From Candidatus Thorarchaeota archaeon MP8T_1 (GTDB lineage: Archaea; Asgardarchaeota; Thorarchaeia; Thorarchaeales; Thorarchaeaceae): a stretch of DNA of 30,132 nt. The notes below the pieces were generated by a model that worked only from the letters and a program-made list of their open reading frames with translations, made no database searches and was not told the origin of the DNA. The translations under genes were made by a program, and so were the position numbers. This document shows, one piece after another, positions 16,079 through 23,549 of the stretch. The stretch is from the NCBI GenBank assembly GCA_002825465.1, contig PJER01000027.1, positions 1 to 30,132 of the forward strand, read 5' to 3'. The number at the start of each line of letters is the position of its first letter. Position 1 is the first letter of the stretch.

Positions 16079-16651
16079 TTATCTCTTGGAAGTAGTAGTG
16101 AGATCATCAAAGAGAGAAGACTCACTGAGTTCATCAATGGATTCAGGAATTCGACCATCAACAATCGTTTCGATACCAAATCTCTTGCAGGCATCTTGTA
16201 GGGTCGAAATTGCGACTCTAGTCCAATCAGTAATGTCAATCTCACCAGGACAGGCAATCTCTCGAACCATAATACTGAATGGTTTGATGTGTTCAGCAGT
16301 AAGAATCTTTGCCACATAAGATAGCACAACTCTTCGGTCTTCGTTCAATGAGTGTGCATATACAAGGATGAGTCTGTCAACAGCTTCATTGGTTCCTATG
16401 GCTGATAGCGTACCCAAAGCTGTCAGCCATAGTTCGTAGTCATCTGATTTTAGAAGTTCTTCGCAGTAATCCATTAATTTTGGATCCTGTCGTCGTGCAA
16501 GCTCTACTAGAGCTGGTCGTCGTAAAACCAGATGAACACTCTCGTCGAAAATTAAATCCCACAGCCGCGCACTATCGACGTCTACGTGTAAAGGGGTATG
16601 GTCTTCAGGAAGGGAAGGCCTCGATAGCAGACGCAGCTGTGGTTGGGTCAT
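16079..16651 (-). CDS. Small HEAT-like helical-repeat protein upstream of elp3
   Basis: The 190-residue protein is almost entirely amphipathic helix: LWDLIFDESVHLVLRRPALV, DYELWLTALGTLSAIGTNEA, RRVVLSYVAKILTAEH, TRVAISTLQDACKRFG. Spacing of about 35-40 residues and the 'ALGTLSAIGTNEAVDRLI' pattern resemble HEAT-type repeats, which usually form protein-binding scaffolds. I do not recognise a named family. It is co-oriented with elp3 and 49 bases upstream of it, so the two are probably one transcript; a role with Elp3 is inference only. The promoter (CTTTTAAG, 16673-16680) puts the start point almost at the ATG, so the transcript looks leaderless. Confidence 0.72.
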   Translation of the reverse strand: MTQPQLRLLSRPSLPEDHTPLHVDVDSARLWDLIFDESVHLVLRRPALVELARRQDPKLMDYCEELLKSDDYELWLTALGTLSAIGTNEAVDRLILVYAHSLNEDRRVVLSYVAKILTAEHIKPFSIMVREIACPGEIDITDWTRVAISTLQDACKRFGIETIVDGRIPESIDELSESSLFDDLTTTSKR

Positions 16652-16672
16652 GTAAGGGGGTATCGATTCGGA

Positions 16673-16680
16673 CTTTTAAG
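16673..16680 (-). promoter_or_regulatory. TATA box of the HEAT-elp3 transcript
   Basis: CTTTTAAG (minus strand CTTAAAAG) is about 26 bases from the ATG at 16651. The expected start point is at or next to the ATG. No ribosome binding site precedes that ATG, which agrees with a leaderless message. Confidence 0.5.
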
Positions 16681-16790
16681 GTCGTCAAACTTTGTGGAAT
16701 AATGCCATTTTTTGTCAAAAAAGAGGGTCCAATTGGATACCTTTTTATGAGAACTTCTCAGAAAAACAGGTAATTCAAGGTGAAAATGTA

Positions 16791-16952
16791 ATGCCAGGTT
16801 CACACGGTTCACTAACAAAGGCTGGTAAAGTCCGAGAGTCAACCCCAAAGGTTCAGGGTCGTGAGAGACACTCTCCTATTCCTCGAGTACGAAATAAGAG
16901 GAACTATGTTAAACGCGTGATCAAGGGACAGACTATCGGAGTACGTAAGTAA
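16791..16952 (+). CDS. rps30e: Small subunit ribosomal protein eS30
   Basis: This 53-residue basic protein is eS30, a 40S/30S protein near the decoding centre that occurs in eukaryotes and only some archaea. The N-terminal [20 protein letters not shown] and the following [14 protein letters not shown] match the family. The open frame extends upstream to another ATG at 16692, but AGGTGA (16778-16783) precedes the ATG at 16791 by seven bases and the family starts there. A CTTTTTAT box at 16741-16748 predicts a start near 16774. No ubiquitin-like domain is fused, unlike the eukaryotic FUBI-eS30. Single gene, divergent from the HEAT-elp3 transcript and ending ten bases before the convergent pyrK stop. 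Confidence 0.95.
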   Translation: MPGSHGSLTKAGKVRESTPKVQGRERHSPIPRVRNKRNYVKRVIKGQTIGVRK

Positions 16953-16962
16953 TCCATCTGTA

Positions 16963-17784
16963 TTAGCACTCTTTTTTCATACCCACCGCATCGCGGTGAT
17001 ACTTACCAAAATCAGTGAGTTTTCCTAATTTTGCTCCAGTGAATACTGGGCCATCTTTACATACAAGTTGTCCTGTCGGGTCCACTGCGCAAGTGCCACA
17101 TATACCACACCCACATTTCATGAAGCGTTCAAGAGACGCTTGGAATTCAATCTTCTTCTTCATTGCCATGGTGTAGAGACCTGCCATCATTATCTCAGGT
17201 CCACAAGTGTATAATCGATCAAATTCGTCTTCATCGAGTATTGTTTCAACTAATTCTGTTGCAAATCCTTTGAATTCCAAAGAACCGTCATCAGTTGCAA
17301 TCCTGATAGTGAGATTGGAATTCTCATTTCCTTCGAACTCCCTAAGAAAGATCAATTCATTCTTTGTCCTTGCTGCATTGACAAGGGTAACCTCTGTTCC
17401 TCGGTCTAGAAGTGTATAGACTAAAGGTCTCAACGGAGCAATTCCTACTCCTCCACCTACAACAAGGGCGTTCTTACAATTCATGGTAAACGGATTTCCA
17501 AATGGCCCTCTAATACCAATCCAATCACCTTTTCTCATGGAAACAAGAGATTCAGTAGCATCTCCAATCGAGCGCACAGTAATTCCCATCTCAGATTGGT
17601 TCCAAGAGGATACACTCATCGGAACCTCATCTACCCCAGGAACCCAAACCATCACGAATTGCCCTGGATGAAACTCAATCCCGTTTCTTATCGGAAAGTA
17701 TAATGTCTTTGACTGTGTGGTCTCAGTGACCACTCTTGTTATCTTCACTGATTCAGGATTTCCCATGAGTTCATCCATCTTCAT
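16963..17784 (-). CDS. pyrK: Dihydroorotate dehydrogenase electron transfer subunit PyrK
   Basis: PyrK passes electrons from the PyrD flavin through FAD and a 2Fe-2S cluster to NAD+ in pyrimidine synthesis. The 273-residue protein has an FAD domain with VPMSVSS (54-60), a nucleotide domain with GGGVGIAPLRP (110-120) and CGPEIMM (194-200), and a C-terminal cluster with Cys224, Cys229, Cys232 and Cys242. The first three are spaced as in known PyrK proteins. Its ATG overlaps the pyrD stop by four bases (ATGA), so both are translated as a coupled pair. This points to an NAD-linked class 1B enzyme. Confidence 0.96.
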   Translation of the reverse strand: MKMDELMGNPESVKITRVVTETTQSKTLYFPIRNGIEFHPGQFVMVWVPGVDEVPMSVSSWNQSEMGITVRSIGDATESLVSMRKGDWIGIRGPFGNPFTMNCKNALVVGGGVGIAPLRPLVYTLLDRGTEVTLVNAARTKNELIFLREFEGNENSNLTIRIATDDGSLEFKGFATELVETILDEDEFDRLYTCGPEIMMAGLYTMAMKKKIEFQASLERFMKCGCGICGTCAVDPTGQLVCKDGPVFTGAKLGKLTDFGKYHRDAVGMKKEC

Positions 17785-18656
17785 GATGACTCTCCTCCAG
17801 CAGCACCAACAATCTCTTCCGTCCTCTTGTACCCATTCTCTTTGAGATATGTTTGTACTCCCTTCTTAATCTTGGAGAATACGTCAATATCATCCATGAC
17901 CGCAGTACCTACCTGAATAGCACTTGCACCTGCAAGATGCATTTCAACTGCATCTTCCCAATTGGAGATCCCGCCTACTCCAATGATTGGGATTGATAGT
18001 GCATGATAAAGATCATAGACGCATCGAACAGCAATCGGAAAGATTGGGGGACCAGATAGACCACCTGTAAGATTACCAAGAACTGGACGTTGTTGTTGGA
18101 TGTCTATCTTCATCGCGCGAACTGTGTTTATTGCAACAACAGCATCTGCTCCAGCTTTCTCAGCCGCTTTTCCAACTGAAATATAATCAGTTGCATTAGG
18201 TGTTAGTTTGGCAAATACTGGAAGGTCAACTGCGTTCTTGACAGCCTTTACATATTTGCTGGTGATATCAGGACTGTGCGAGATCTGACTGATTTCAGCA
18301 TGGGGACAGGAGAGATTCAGTTCCAGAGCGGATGGACCGTGGGTTTCAGCTTTCATTGCGATTTTGACAATATTCTCTGGACTATCAGCAAAGATACTAA
18401 TGACAAATGGCACCTTTGCATCTTTGAGAACCTTCGTTTCTTCTTCAAAGGCATCGATGCCTGGATTTGTTAGACCAACAGCATTTAAGAGACCCCCATG
18501 AGAGGTAGCAAGAATGGGACCATTGTGACCCTTTCGTGGCTCAAGTCCTATCGATTTAGTGACAACCACATCTGCTCCTGATTGGAATACACGAAGCAAT
18601 GTCGATGCAGTCACACCAAGAACTCCTGAAGCCAACCAGTATCCATGAATCTTCAT
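17781..18656 (-). CDS. pyrD: Dihydroorotate dehydrogenase catalytic subunit PyrD (class 1B)
   Basis: PyrD oxidises dihydroorotate to orotate, the fourth step of UMP synthesis. The 291-residue TIM barrel has [12 protein letters not shown] with the catalytic Cys117 (class 1 enzymes use Cys; class 2 use Ser). FMN and substrate contacts are [34 protein letters not shown] and [15 protein letters not shown]. The partner PyrK is encoded directly downstream with a four-base overlap, so this is the heterotetrameric class 1B form. It diverges from nop5 across a gap of about 128 bases. Confidence 0.97.
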   Translation of the reverse strand: MKIHGYWLASGVLGVTASTLLRVFQSGADVVVTKSIGLEPRKGHNGPILATSHGGLLNAVGLTNPGIDAFEEETKVLKDAKVPFVISIFADSPENIVKIAMKAETHGPSALELNLSCPHAEISQISHSPDITSKYVKAVKNAVDLPVFAKLTPNATDYISVGKAAEKAGADAVVAINTVRAMKIDIQQQRPVLGNLTGGLSGPPIFPIAVRCVYDLYHALSIPIIGVGGISNWEDAVEMHLAGASAIQVGTAVMDDIDVFSKIKKGVQTYLKENGYKRTEEIVGAAGGESS

Positions 18657-18784
18657 GCTGTCACCGTAGCTTGCAAAAGATAATGCTCTGTAATAAGCTC
18701 AATGGCAATTGAATTGTAGTTAATGAACAAGATTTATCCGCAAAACAGTCACTCAACCACCCATTCTAATTGGATGGATTCAAT

Positions 18785-20038
18785 ATGCCTGTCTATCTCG
18801 CACTATCAGTCTTTGGAACCTTCGTACTTGATGAGAAGAACGAAGTAGTAGCAAAACATGTCGTCTATCCAGATGTAGGATTGGCTGTTACCAACCTCTT
18901 GGCAATAGATAAAGGAGAGGCAACAGAGGTGATTGACACAATTGCGGCTGAGATAGAGAAGATTGGTGAAAAGGAAGTCATTGTAGAAGAGCAAATGCTT
19001 GCTCGTTCACTCTCTAAATTTTCAAACCTATCAGTAAGAGTCAGTTTGAATCCTGTCACTAAATGGTTTAGACAGAATCAAGATGATTACCTTATTAGAT
19101 TAGGAATTGTTAAACCATCAGAGGATGTATCTTCTTTTAGTCGAGATGTTGCTCTCAGACTCTCCAAGTCGAAAGTGAGTGCAGCCAGTGGAGAGAAAGA
19201 CCTTCTCGTCAAGAATGCAATTGATGCGATTGACGAGGTGGATAAATCAATTAACATTCTTGTGATGCGACTACGTGAGTGGTATTCGATTCACCATCCA
19301 TCTCTTAGTAATCTTGTAGAAGATCAGGATCAGTATGCTAGAATCCTGCGAAAGACTGAAGGCAAAGAGAGCATGAGCAGAGACCTGCTAGTATCAGCTG
19401 GAGTGCCTGAAGATTTAATCGATCAGGTCATGAAAGCAATTCCCGGAGATATTGGTGCTGATCTTCGAGATATTGACCTTGATATCATTAAGACCCTCGC
19501 AATATCCATTGACAATCTGTACAAGACACGAAAAGAATTGGAGGAATATGTAGCAACAGTAATGGATGAAGTCGCACCAAATGTATCATCCCTCGTGGGT
19601 CCACTTATTGGTGCCCGGTTGATTAGCCTTGCAGGATCTTTGAAGGATCTAGCGCGAAAACCGTCAAGCACTGTCCAAGTGTTTGGTGCTGAGAAGGCTC
19701 TTTTCAGGAGTCTCAAGACAGGAGCAGACCCTCCAAAACATGGAATCATTTATCGTGTTTCAGAGATTCATACTGCAGCGTATTGGCAGAGAGGAAAGAT
19801 AGCTCGTGCTCTTGCTGGAAAATTATCAATTGCAGCTCGAATAGATGCGTATTCTGACAGAAGTGTAGGAACCTCACTCAGAGATGATTTCATAGCGCGG
19901 GTGGAAGAGATAAAGAAACAGAATCCTAATCCTCCACCACCAAAGCCTCCAAAACCAAAACCAGAAGAAAGGACAAAATCTGCAAGAAAGGGGCATAAAC
20001 GAGACAATAGAAGACGGAGCGGAGGTAGAAGAAAATGA
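18785..20038 (+). CDS. nop5: Nop5 (archaeal Nop56/58), box C/D sRNP core protein
   Basis: Nop5 bridges L7Ae and fibrillarin in box C/D RNPs that 2'-O-methylate rRNA and tRNA. From the ATG at 18785 it is 417 residues. An N-terminal fibrillarin-binding domain (1-about 120) is followed by a coiled coil (about 140-260), then the Nop domain with VSSLVGPLIGARLISLAGSL and STVQVFGAEKALFR (about 295-308) and PPKHGIIYRVSEIH. A proline-rich and basic tail (PPPKPPKPKPEERTKSARKG) ends it, like the KKE/D tails of Nop56/58. A TTG five codons further up is possible but MPVYLALS is the usual style of N-terminus. Its stop overlaps the flpA ATG by four bases. Confidence 0.96.
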   Translation: MPVYLALSVFGTFVLDEKNEVVAKHVVYPDVGLAVTNLLAIDKGEATEVIDTIAAEIEKIGEKEVIVEEQMLARSLSKFSNLSVRVSLNPVTKWFRQNQDDYLIRLGIVKPSEDVSSFSRDVALRLSKSKVSAASGEKDLLVKNAIDAIDEVDKSINILVMRLREWYSIHHPSLSNLVEDQDQYARILRKTEGKESMSRDLLVSAGVPEDLIDQVMKAIPGDIGADLRDIDLDIIKTLAISIDNLYKTRKELEEYVATVMDEVAPNVSSLVGPLIGARLISLAGSLKDLARKPSSTVQVFGAEKALFRSLKTGADPPKHGIIYRVSEIHTAAYWQRGKIARALAGKLSIAARIDAYSDRSVGTSLRDDFIARVEEIKKQNPNPPPPKPPKPKPEERTKSARKGHKRDNRRRSGGRRK

Positions 20039-20733
20039 CGAAGATAAGTGCATACAAATTCACCGGAGTGTTTACAGTATCTGATCAAGATCAAAAATCA
20101 CTGTCAACCAAATCACTTCTACCCGGAACCAGTGTTTATGGAGAGAAAATAATCAAAGAAGGAGAGGATGAATATAGACTCTGGTCACCAAGAAGATCAA
20201 AATTAGCTGCTGCAATTAAACAGGGATTAAGGGAGATGCCCATTTTACCAGGGTCTAAGGTGCTCTATCTTGGTGCAGCATCTGGAACGACTGTAAGTCA
20301 CTGCTCTGATATTGTAGGACCTGATGGGGTAATCTATGGTGTCGAGTTCTCCCAGCGAACCGCAAGAGACCTGATTACACTTGCTGCAAGTCGAAATAAC
20401 ATAATTCCAATCCTAGATGATGCAAGGCATCCTTCTAGGTACGCACCATTAGTATCAGGAACCATTGAGGTTGTATATCAGGATGTAGCACAACCAGATC
20501 AGGCAAGCATCTTGTATGAGAATCTGAAGACTTTCTGTACTTTCGGTGCATGGGGAATGCTAGCTATCAAAGCTAGAAGTATAGACTCAACTTCAAGTCT
20601 AGATGAAGTCTATAGTAGGGAGATATCATTCTTAGATAGCAAGGGGCTTGAGATTATTGAGAATATTGATCTTGCACCTTTGGAAAAGGACCATCGATTC
20701 ATTGTATGTCGGGTAACGGAGGAAATGAAGTGA
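20035..20733 (+). CDS. flpA: Fibrillarin, rRNA/tRNA 2'-O-methyltransferase
   Basis: Fibrillarin is the methyltransferase of box C/D RNPs. The 232-residue protein has the N-terminal Nop5-contacting strands, YRLWSPRRSKLAAAI (Lys56), the SAM-binding segment VLYLGAASGTTVSHCSDIVG (77-95), VVYQDVAQPDQA (Asp150), MLAIKARSID (Lys179) and EKDHRFIV (His220). Together these give the K-D-K-H catalytic tetrad. Length is normal for archaea. It overlaps nop5 by four bases (ATGA) and is overlapped by four bases (GTGA) by the DUF61 gene, so three proteins come from one coupled message. Confidence 0.97.
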   Translation: MTKISAYKFTGVFTVSDQDQKSLSTKSLLPGTSVYGEKIIKEGEDEYRLWSPRRSKLAAAIKQGLREMPILPGSKVLYLGAASGTTVSHCSDIVGPDGVIYGVEFSQRTARDLITLAASRNNIIPILDDARHPSRYAPLVSGTIEVVYQDVAQPDQASILYENLKTFCTFGAWGMLAIKARSIDSTSSLDEVYSREISFLDSKGLEIIENIDLAPLEKDHRFIVCRVTEEMK

Positions 20734-21200
20734 ACTCCAAATTCGACAAGATGCTAGAGCATGATATCGATACAATGAATGACCATCTTCCTCGTGCAAG
20801 AATTCGCCTTTCAGACCTTCTTAAAGAGCAAGACCCGCACTTTACGACACGTTCTGGAGAGAGATCAGTTTTCAAGAGAGAGGAACTAAAGTGGTTGAGT
20901 AGAGAAGTTCCAAAAAACCATCACCACTCAATCAGATTGCCAATTGTGCTTCTAAGAAGATTAGACTTTGGACCCGGAATTCACTCCATATCTGGAAATA
21001 AAATCGAACTATTCATGATTAACAGAGTCCTAGGATATGATGACCTAGGATGGGAAAATATCGCAAAATGGACTCCTGTAGAGCAACTTGCACGGCCACA
21101 AGTACAGATTCTCAGAAAGAAGATGCCATCCACAACAAGTCTTGGCATTGTCCTTGCCAGTTCTAGAGATTCTAAAAATAATGATTCTTTGAAAAACTAA
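20730..21200 (+). CDS. DUF61 (UPF0216) family protein
   Basis: The 156-residue protein matches archaeal DUF61. It has LPRARIRLSDLLKEQDPHFTTR, then FKREELKWLSREVP, then SIRLPIVLLRRLDFGPGIHS and a short C-terminal part. Function of this family is unknown. I set the start at the GTG at 20730 rather than the in-frame ATG at 20706. A GGAGG site (20718-20722) stands at the right distance, and a GTGA overlap with the flpA stop is consistent with the coupling seen between nop5 and flpA. Its position suggests a link to RNA modification, which is only inference. Confidence 0.85.
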   Translation: MNSKFDKMLEHDIDTMNDHLPRARIRLSDLLKEQDPHFTTRSGERSVFKREELKWLSREVPKNHHHSIRLPIVLLRRLDFGPGIHSISGNKIELFMINRVLGYDDLGWENIAKWTPVEQLARPQVQILRKKMPSTTSLGIVLASSRDSKNNDSLKN

Positions 21201-21267
21201 TTTGTAGGATTTCACTATTAGATATCCTGAAAAGGGTACATTACTGATTCAATGATGGTCGAAGATA

Positions 21268-22221
21268 TTGACAAAAGAAAGAACCCAGTTAGCACAGGAG
21301 ATTGTCGCACAGTTAGATGATGCTGGGTTTAGCCTATCTTCGCAATGTGAAGTGAGACCTAGTTGTTTTGACCTTGTTGCTCGCAAGGGGGATCAACTCC
21401 TCTTGGTCAAGGTTCTTTCGAATATTGATGCTCTCACAAAGGAAGATGCTGATGCATTACAGCTTGTAGCACATTTCTTCAATGCTACACCATTGATTGT
21501 TGGCCAAAAAACGAGAAAGGGTGAGCTTGATTCAGGTGTAGTCTATAAACGCCATGGCGTTTCTACCATTGCACCTCGTAGCTTCCAGAGTTTGATTGTC
21601 GAGGAAAAATTACCTCACGAATATGCACAGAGAGGGGGAAGGCTTGTTGCTATCGATGGCGCAAAACTCAGACAAGCCAGATTGAAACTGAATGAAACTA
21701 CAGGTGAGCTTGCTGATTGTGTCCAAGTATCTGCACGAGCTATTCTTGCTTACGAAAAGAATGAGATGGATGTCAGTATCGACGTTGCAGAACGTCTTGA
21801 AGAACATCTGAAGATAGATCTAATGATACCAATTGATATTCTGCAAGAACGCGCAGAGCCTCCTACCATGCAACATGGTGCACCTACAGATGTTCTAGAG
21901 ATGCGTGTCAATGAGTTCTTTGCACGATTGGGAATGAAGGTGTTATGGACAGATCGTGCACCGTTTCATGTTGCAGCAAAGGAGAAGGATGCACCACTGA
22001 TATCAGGCGTAGGTTCCATCAAGAGTTGGAGTTTGAAGAAACGTATTGAGATTCTCAAGAGTGTTTCAAAAGTAGCTGAATCGGATGCAGTCATTATTGT
22101 GGAAGAAGGAGAGAGTGAAGAGAATGTCGCGGACCTCCCAGTCATCAGACAACTAGAACTTGATAACATCGACAAGCCAAGAGAACTGAAGAAGATAATT
22201 GAAGAACGGTCTAACGAATAA
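21268..22221 (+). CDS. COG1395-type archaeal transcriptional regulator
   Basis: The 317-residue protein matches a conserved archaeal family of putative HTH regulators. Residues 134-182 form an XRE/Cro-type helix-turn-helix (LRQARLKLNETTGELADCVQ then VSARAILAYEKNEMDVSIDV). The N-terminal part has FDLVARKGDQLLLVKVL (34-50), a strand pattern like a PD-(D/E)XK nuclease core, and the C-terminal part looks similar (LGMKVLWTDRAPFHVAAKEK). So two nuclease-like domains may flank the HTH; that structural reading is inference. Start is a TTG at 21268, supported by the family N-terminus. It ends one base before the end of RNase HII, which converges on it. Confidence 0.85.
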   Translation: MTKERTQLAQEIVAQLDDAGFSLSSQCEVRPSCFDLVARKGDQLLLVKVLSNIDALTKEDADALQLVAHFFNATPLIVGQKTRKGELDSGVVYKRHGVSTIAPRSFQSLIVEEKLPHEYAQRGGRLVAIDGAKLRQARLKLNETTGELADCVQVSARAILAYEKNEMDVSIDVAERLEEHLKIDLMIPIDILQERAEPPTMQHGAPTDVLEMRVNEFFARLGMKVLWTDRAPFHVAAKEKDAPLISGVGSIKSWSLKKRIEILKSVSKVAESDAVIIVEEGESEENVADLPVIRQLELDNIDKPRELKKIIEERSNE

Positions 22222-22222
22222 G

Positions 22223-22900
22223 TCAGAAAGATTCGAGTTTTGTTTGTTTAGCCGATTCGTTATCGATGATTTTTATCACTGATTCCCAACTCTTTCGAAT
22301 GATTGGAGGTAATTTTTCGCCTTTTCGAACTAAAGACCTGACAAATTTGATTGTTTTTGGGTCATTTGGATACCCTGAACCAAAATCTCCATATTTCTGG
22401 TGGTATCTTTCAATAGCCTGGTCGCGTTCTACTTTTGCTATGATTGATGCTGCAGAAACTATGGGATACTTGGCATCTGCTTTATGTTCCGAAATTATCT
22501 TTGCACCTTTTGAAGCCACACCACTAAGTTCACCAATCTTGGAGCCAAAACGAGTGGGTTTCACATCTGCTGCATCAAGATAGACCTCTTTTGGATTCAG
22601 TGCCTTTACAATTGATGCAAACTCCTTTACCTCAATCTCATTCAGAGTGGTTCTCTTTCTTAAACTGTCAATTTCAGAAGCAGATACTATACGAATCTCA
22701 ATTTTTGCAGCAATTTGTTTTATCTGCGGCTTTAGTTGAAGACGGCGTCTGTGTGTGAGAGTTTTCGAATCCTTCGCACCAATCTCAACAAGTTCATGGA
22801 GTCTATCAGAATCAACGAGAATACCACAGACTACCATCGGACCAATCATAGGTCCCCTACCAGCCTCATCTACTCCTGCAATACCTTTGAGATTGGTCAT
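22223..22900 (-). CDS. rnhB: Ribonuclease HII
   Basis: RNase HII removes ribonucleotides and RNA strands from RNA-DNA hybrids during replication and repair. The 225-residue protein has GVDEAGRGPMIGPMVVC with Asp11 and Glu12, the GAKDSKTLT segment (41-48), VYLDAADV with Asp109, and KADAKYPIVSAASIIAKVERD with Asp142, the four-residue metal site. FGSGYPNDPKT near the end fits the archaeal members. Length matches the family. It converges with the COG1395 regulator with a single base between the two genes and lies just beyond tRNA-Trp. Confidence 0.97.
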   Translation of the reverse strand: MTNLKGIAGVDEAGRGPMIGPMVVCGILVDSDRLHELVEIGAKDSKTLTHRRRLQLKPQIKQIAAKIEIRIVSASEIDSLRKRTTLNEIEVKEFASIVKALNPKEVYLDAADVKPTRFGSKIGELSGVASKGAKIISEHKADAKYPIVSAASIIAKVERDQAIERYHQKYGDFGSGYPNDPKTIKFVRSLVRKGEKLPPIIRKSWESVIKIIDNESAKQTKLESF

Positions 22901-22965
22901 AGTTCATGGAAACATATGTGACCTTATTACCGCTATGGCTAAGAAAGATATGAAAAAAAAGAGTG

Positions 22966-23103
22966 TGGTGGGGACGGGGAGATTTGAACTCCCGATCGAC
23001 GAGTGTCTTCGATGACAACGGTCAGATTATGACCCCTTGTTTCAGGACTCGAAGTGAGTCCAGATCTGGAGCCCGTTACCATACCTGACTAGGCCACGTC
23101 CCC
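22966..23103 (-). tRNA. tRNA-Trp (anticodon CCA) with intron, CCA tail encoded
   Basis: On the minus strand, acceptor arms GGGGACG and CGTCCCC pair fully; the D arm GCC/GGT encloses AGTCAGGTA-type bases. The anticodon loop CTCCAGA is interrupted after position 37, and the T arm is GGGAG TTCAAAT CTCCC. Discriminator A and encoded CCA follow. The anticodon stem is ACGGG with CTCGT, so exon 1 is about 23066-23103, the intron about 23005-23065 (61 bases), and exon 2 about 22969-23004. This is the 37/38 position common for archaeal tRNA-Trp introns. I could not draw a perfect bulge-helix-bulge at the junctions, so the ends may shift by a base or so. A CTTCTTAACT box at 23131-23140 may be the promoter. 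Confidence 0.88.
23005..23065 (-). other. tRNA-Trp intron
   Basis: The inferred 61-base intron holds a perfect 6-bp hairpin (GGACTC ACTTC GAGTCC), a 5-bp hairpin (GGTCA TAATC TGACC) and a 4-bp hairpin next to the 3' junction. Two CTGA tetramers (box D-like) occur, but no RTGATGA box C is visible. In many euryarchaea this intron encodes a C/D guide RNA; the sequence here does not clearly support that. Confidence 0.6.
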
Positions 23104-23350
23104 ATGGCCAAGAGGGAACATATTGAGTGGAGTTAAGAAGTTTTTGTTAACTATCCTCAGTAAAAACGAAACTACAGAGGTCTAGCAATCGTGTAACATA
23201 CCCATTTCCACTAAATAAGGTCCACTGTAATTACTTCGTCATCTATTGAGATTTTGTCAATATTATACGAAAATTGATTCACATTTTGCAGTCATCTCTC
23301 AATGCGGCGTTATCTATCTGTGAACAGGTAAAAGTATGGAAGTGATTTAA

Positions 23351-23430
23351 CAATGAGACCTGGTGCAGACCCCGGAGATAATGAACCTTGGAATTTCTGA
23401 ATACCTAATCGTCTCTGAGTAGAGACGATT
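23351..23430 (+). ncRNA. Candidate small RNA ending in a 10-bp hairpin, C/D-like boxes
   Basis: GGTAAAAG at 23327-23334 could be a TATA box with a start near 23355. Then follow ACAATGA and ATAATGA (box C/C'-like, the second differing from the consensus at one position), and CTGA (box D) at 23397-23400, with an 11-base spacer between ATAATGA and CTGA as in guide RNAs. The element ends in a perfect inverted repeat, arms 23407-23416 and 23421-23430 around GAGT, followed by the pyrimidine-rich CATCTTTCTTTTCT. The parts are visible; that they form one RNA is inference, and the first box is weak. Confidence 0.35.
23407..23430 (+). terminator. Perfect 10-bp inverted repeat followed by a T-rich tract
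   Basis: AATCGTCTCT (23407-23416) and AGAGACGATT (23421-23430) are exact reverse complements around the loop GAGT. A T/C-rich stretch follows on the plus strand. No protein gene ends before it on that strand, so if it is a terminator it must serve an unannotated RNA; it could also be a processing or regulatory hairpin in the leader of the next gene's region. Confidence 0.5.
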
Positions 23431-23549
23431 CATCTTTCTTTTCTATGCTTAGTCAGATTCATTAATTTGCATACTTTTGATTGAGAATAGTTGTTTAAAA
23501 AATGGATTAATAAACCAAAGAGGGAATTCCTCATCAGGAGCCTCTCTGA

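Larger units (their letters stand above)
23104..23549. other. 446-base non-coding gap between tRNA-Trp and the 674-residue protein
   Basis: No credible coding frame was found. The right-hand part holds a possible small RNA (about 23351-23430) and a TATA-like GTTTAAAAA at about 23493-23501. That box is placed to start the 674-residue protein's mRNA near 23520, with an AGGAG binding site nine bases before its ATG. The left part contains only the tRNA-Trp promoter and AT-rich sequence with nothing I can name. Confidence 0.5.

Noticed and set aside
16692..16790. Upstream ATG extension of eS30
   Set aside because: The extra 33 residues match no eS30; the ATG at 16791 has AGGTGA at the right distance and gives the family N-terminus.
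19423..20094. Long antisense frames over nop5
   Set aside because: Arg/Ser-rich shadows of a confidently assigned gene, with no binding sites or recognisable motifs.
20706..20729. ATG start for the DUF61 protein
   Set aside because: The GGAGG site and the GTGA overlap with flpA favour GTG at 20730, and the extra residues come from the ribosome binding site region.
23005..23065. C/D guide RNA within the tRNA-Trp intron
   Set aside because: Two CTGA tetramers are present but no RTGATGA box C in the right place, so the known euryarchaeal arrangement is not supported.
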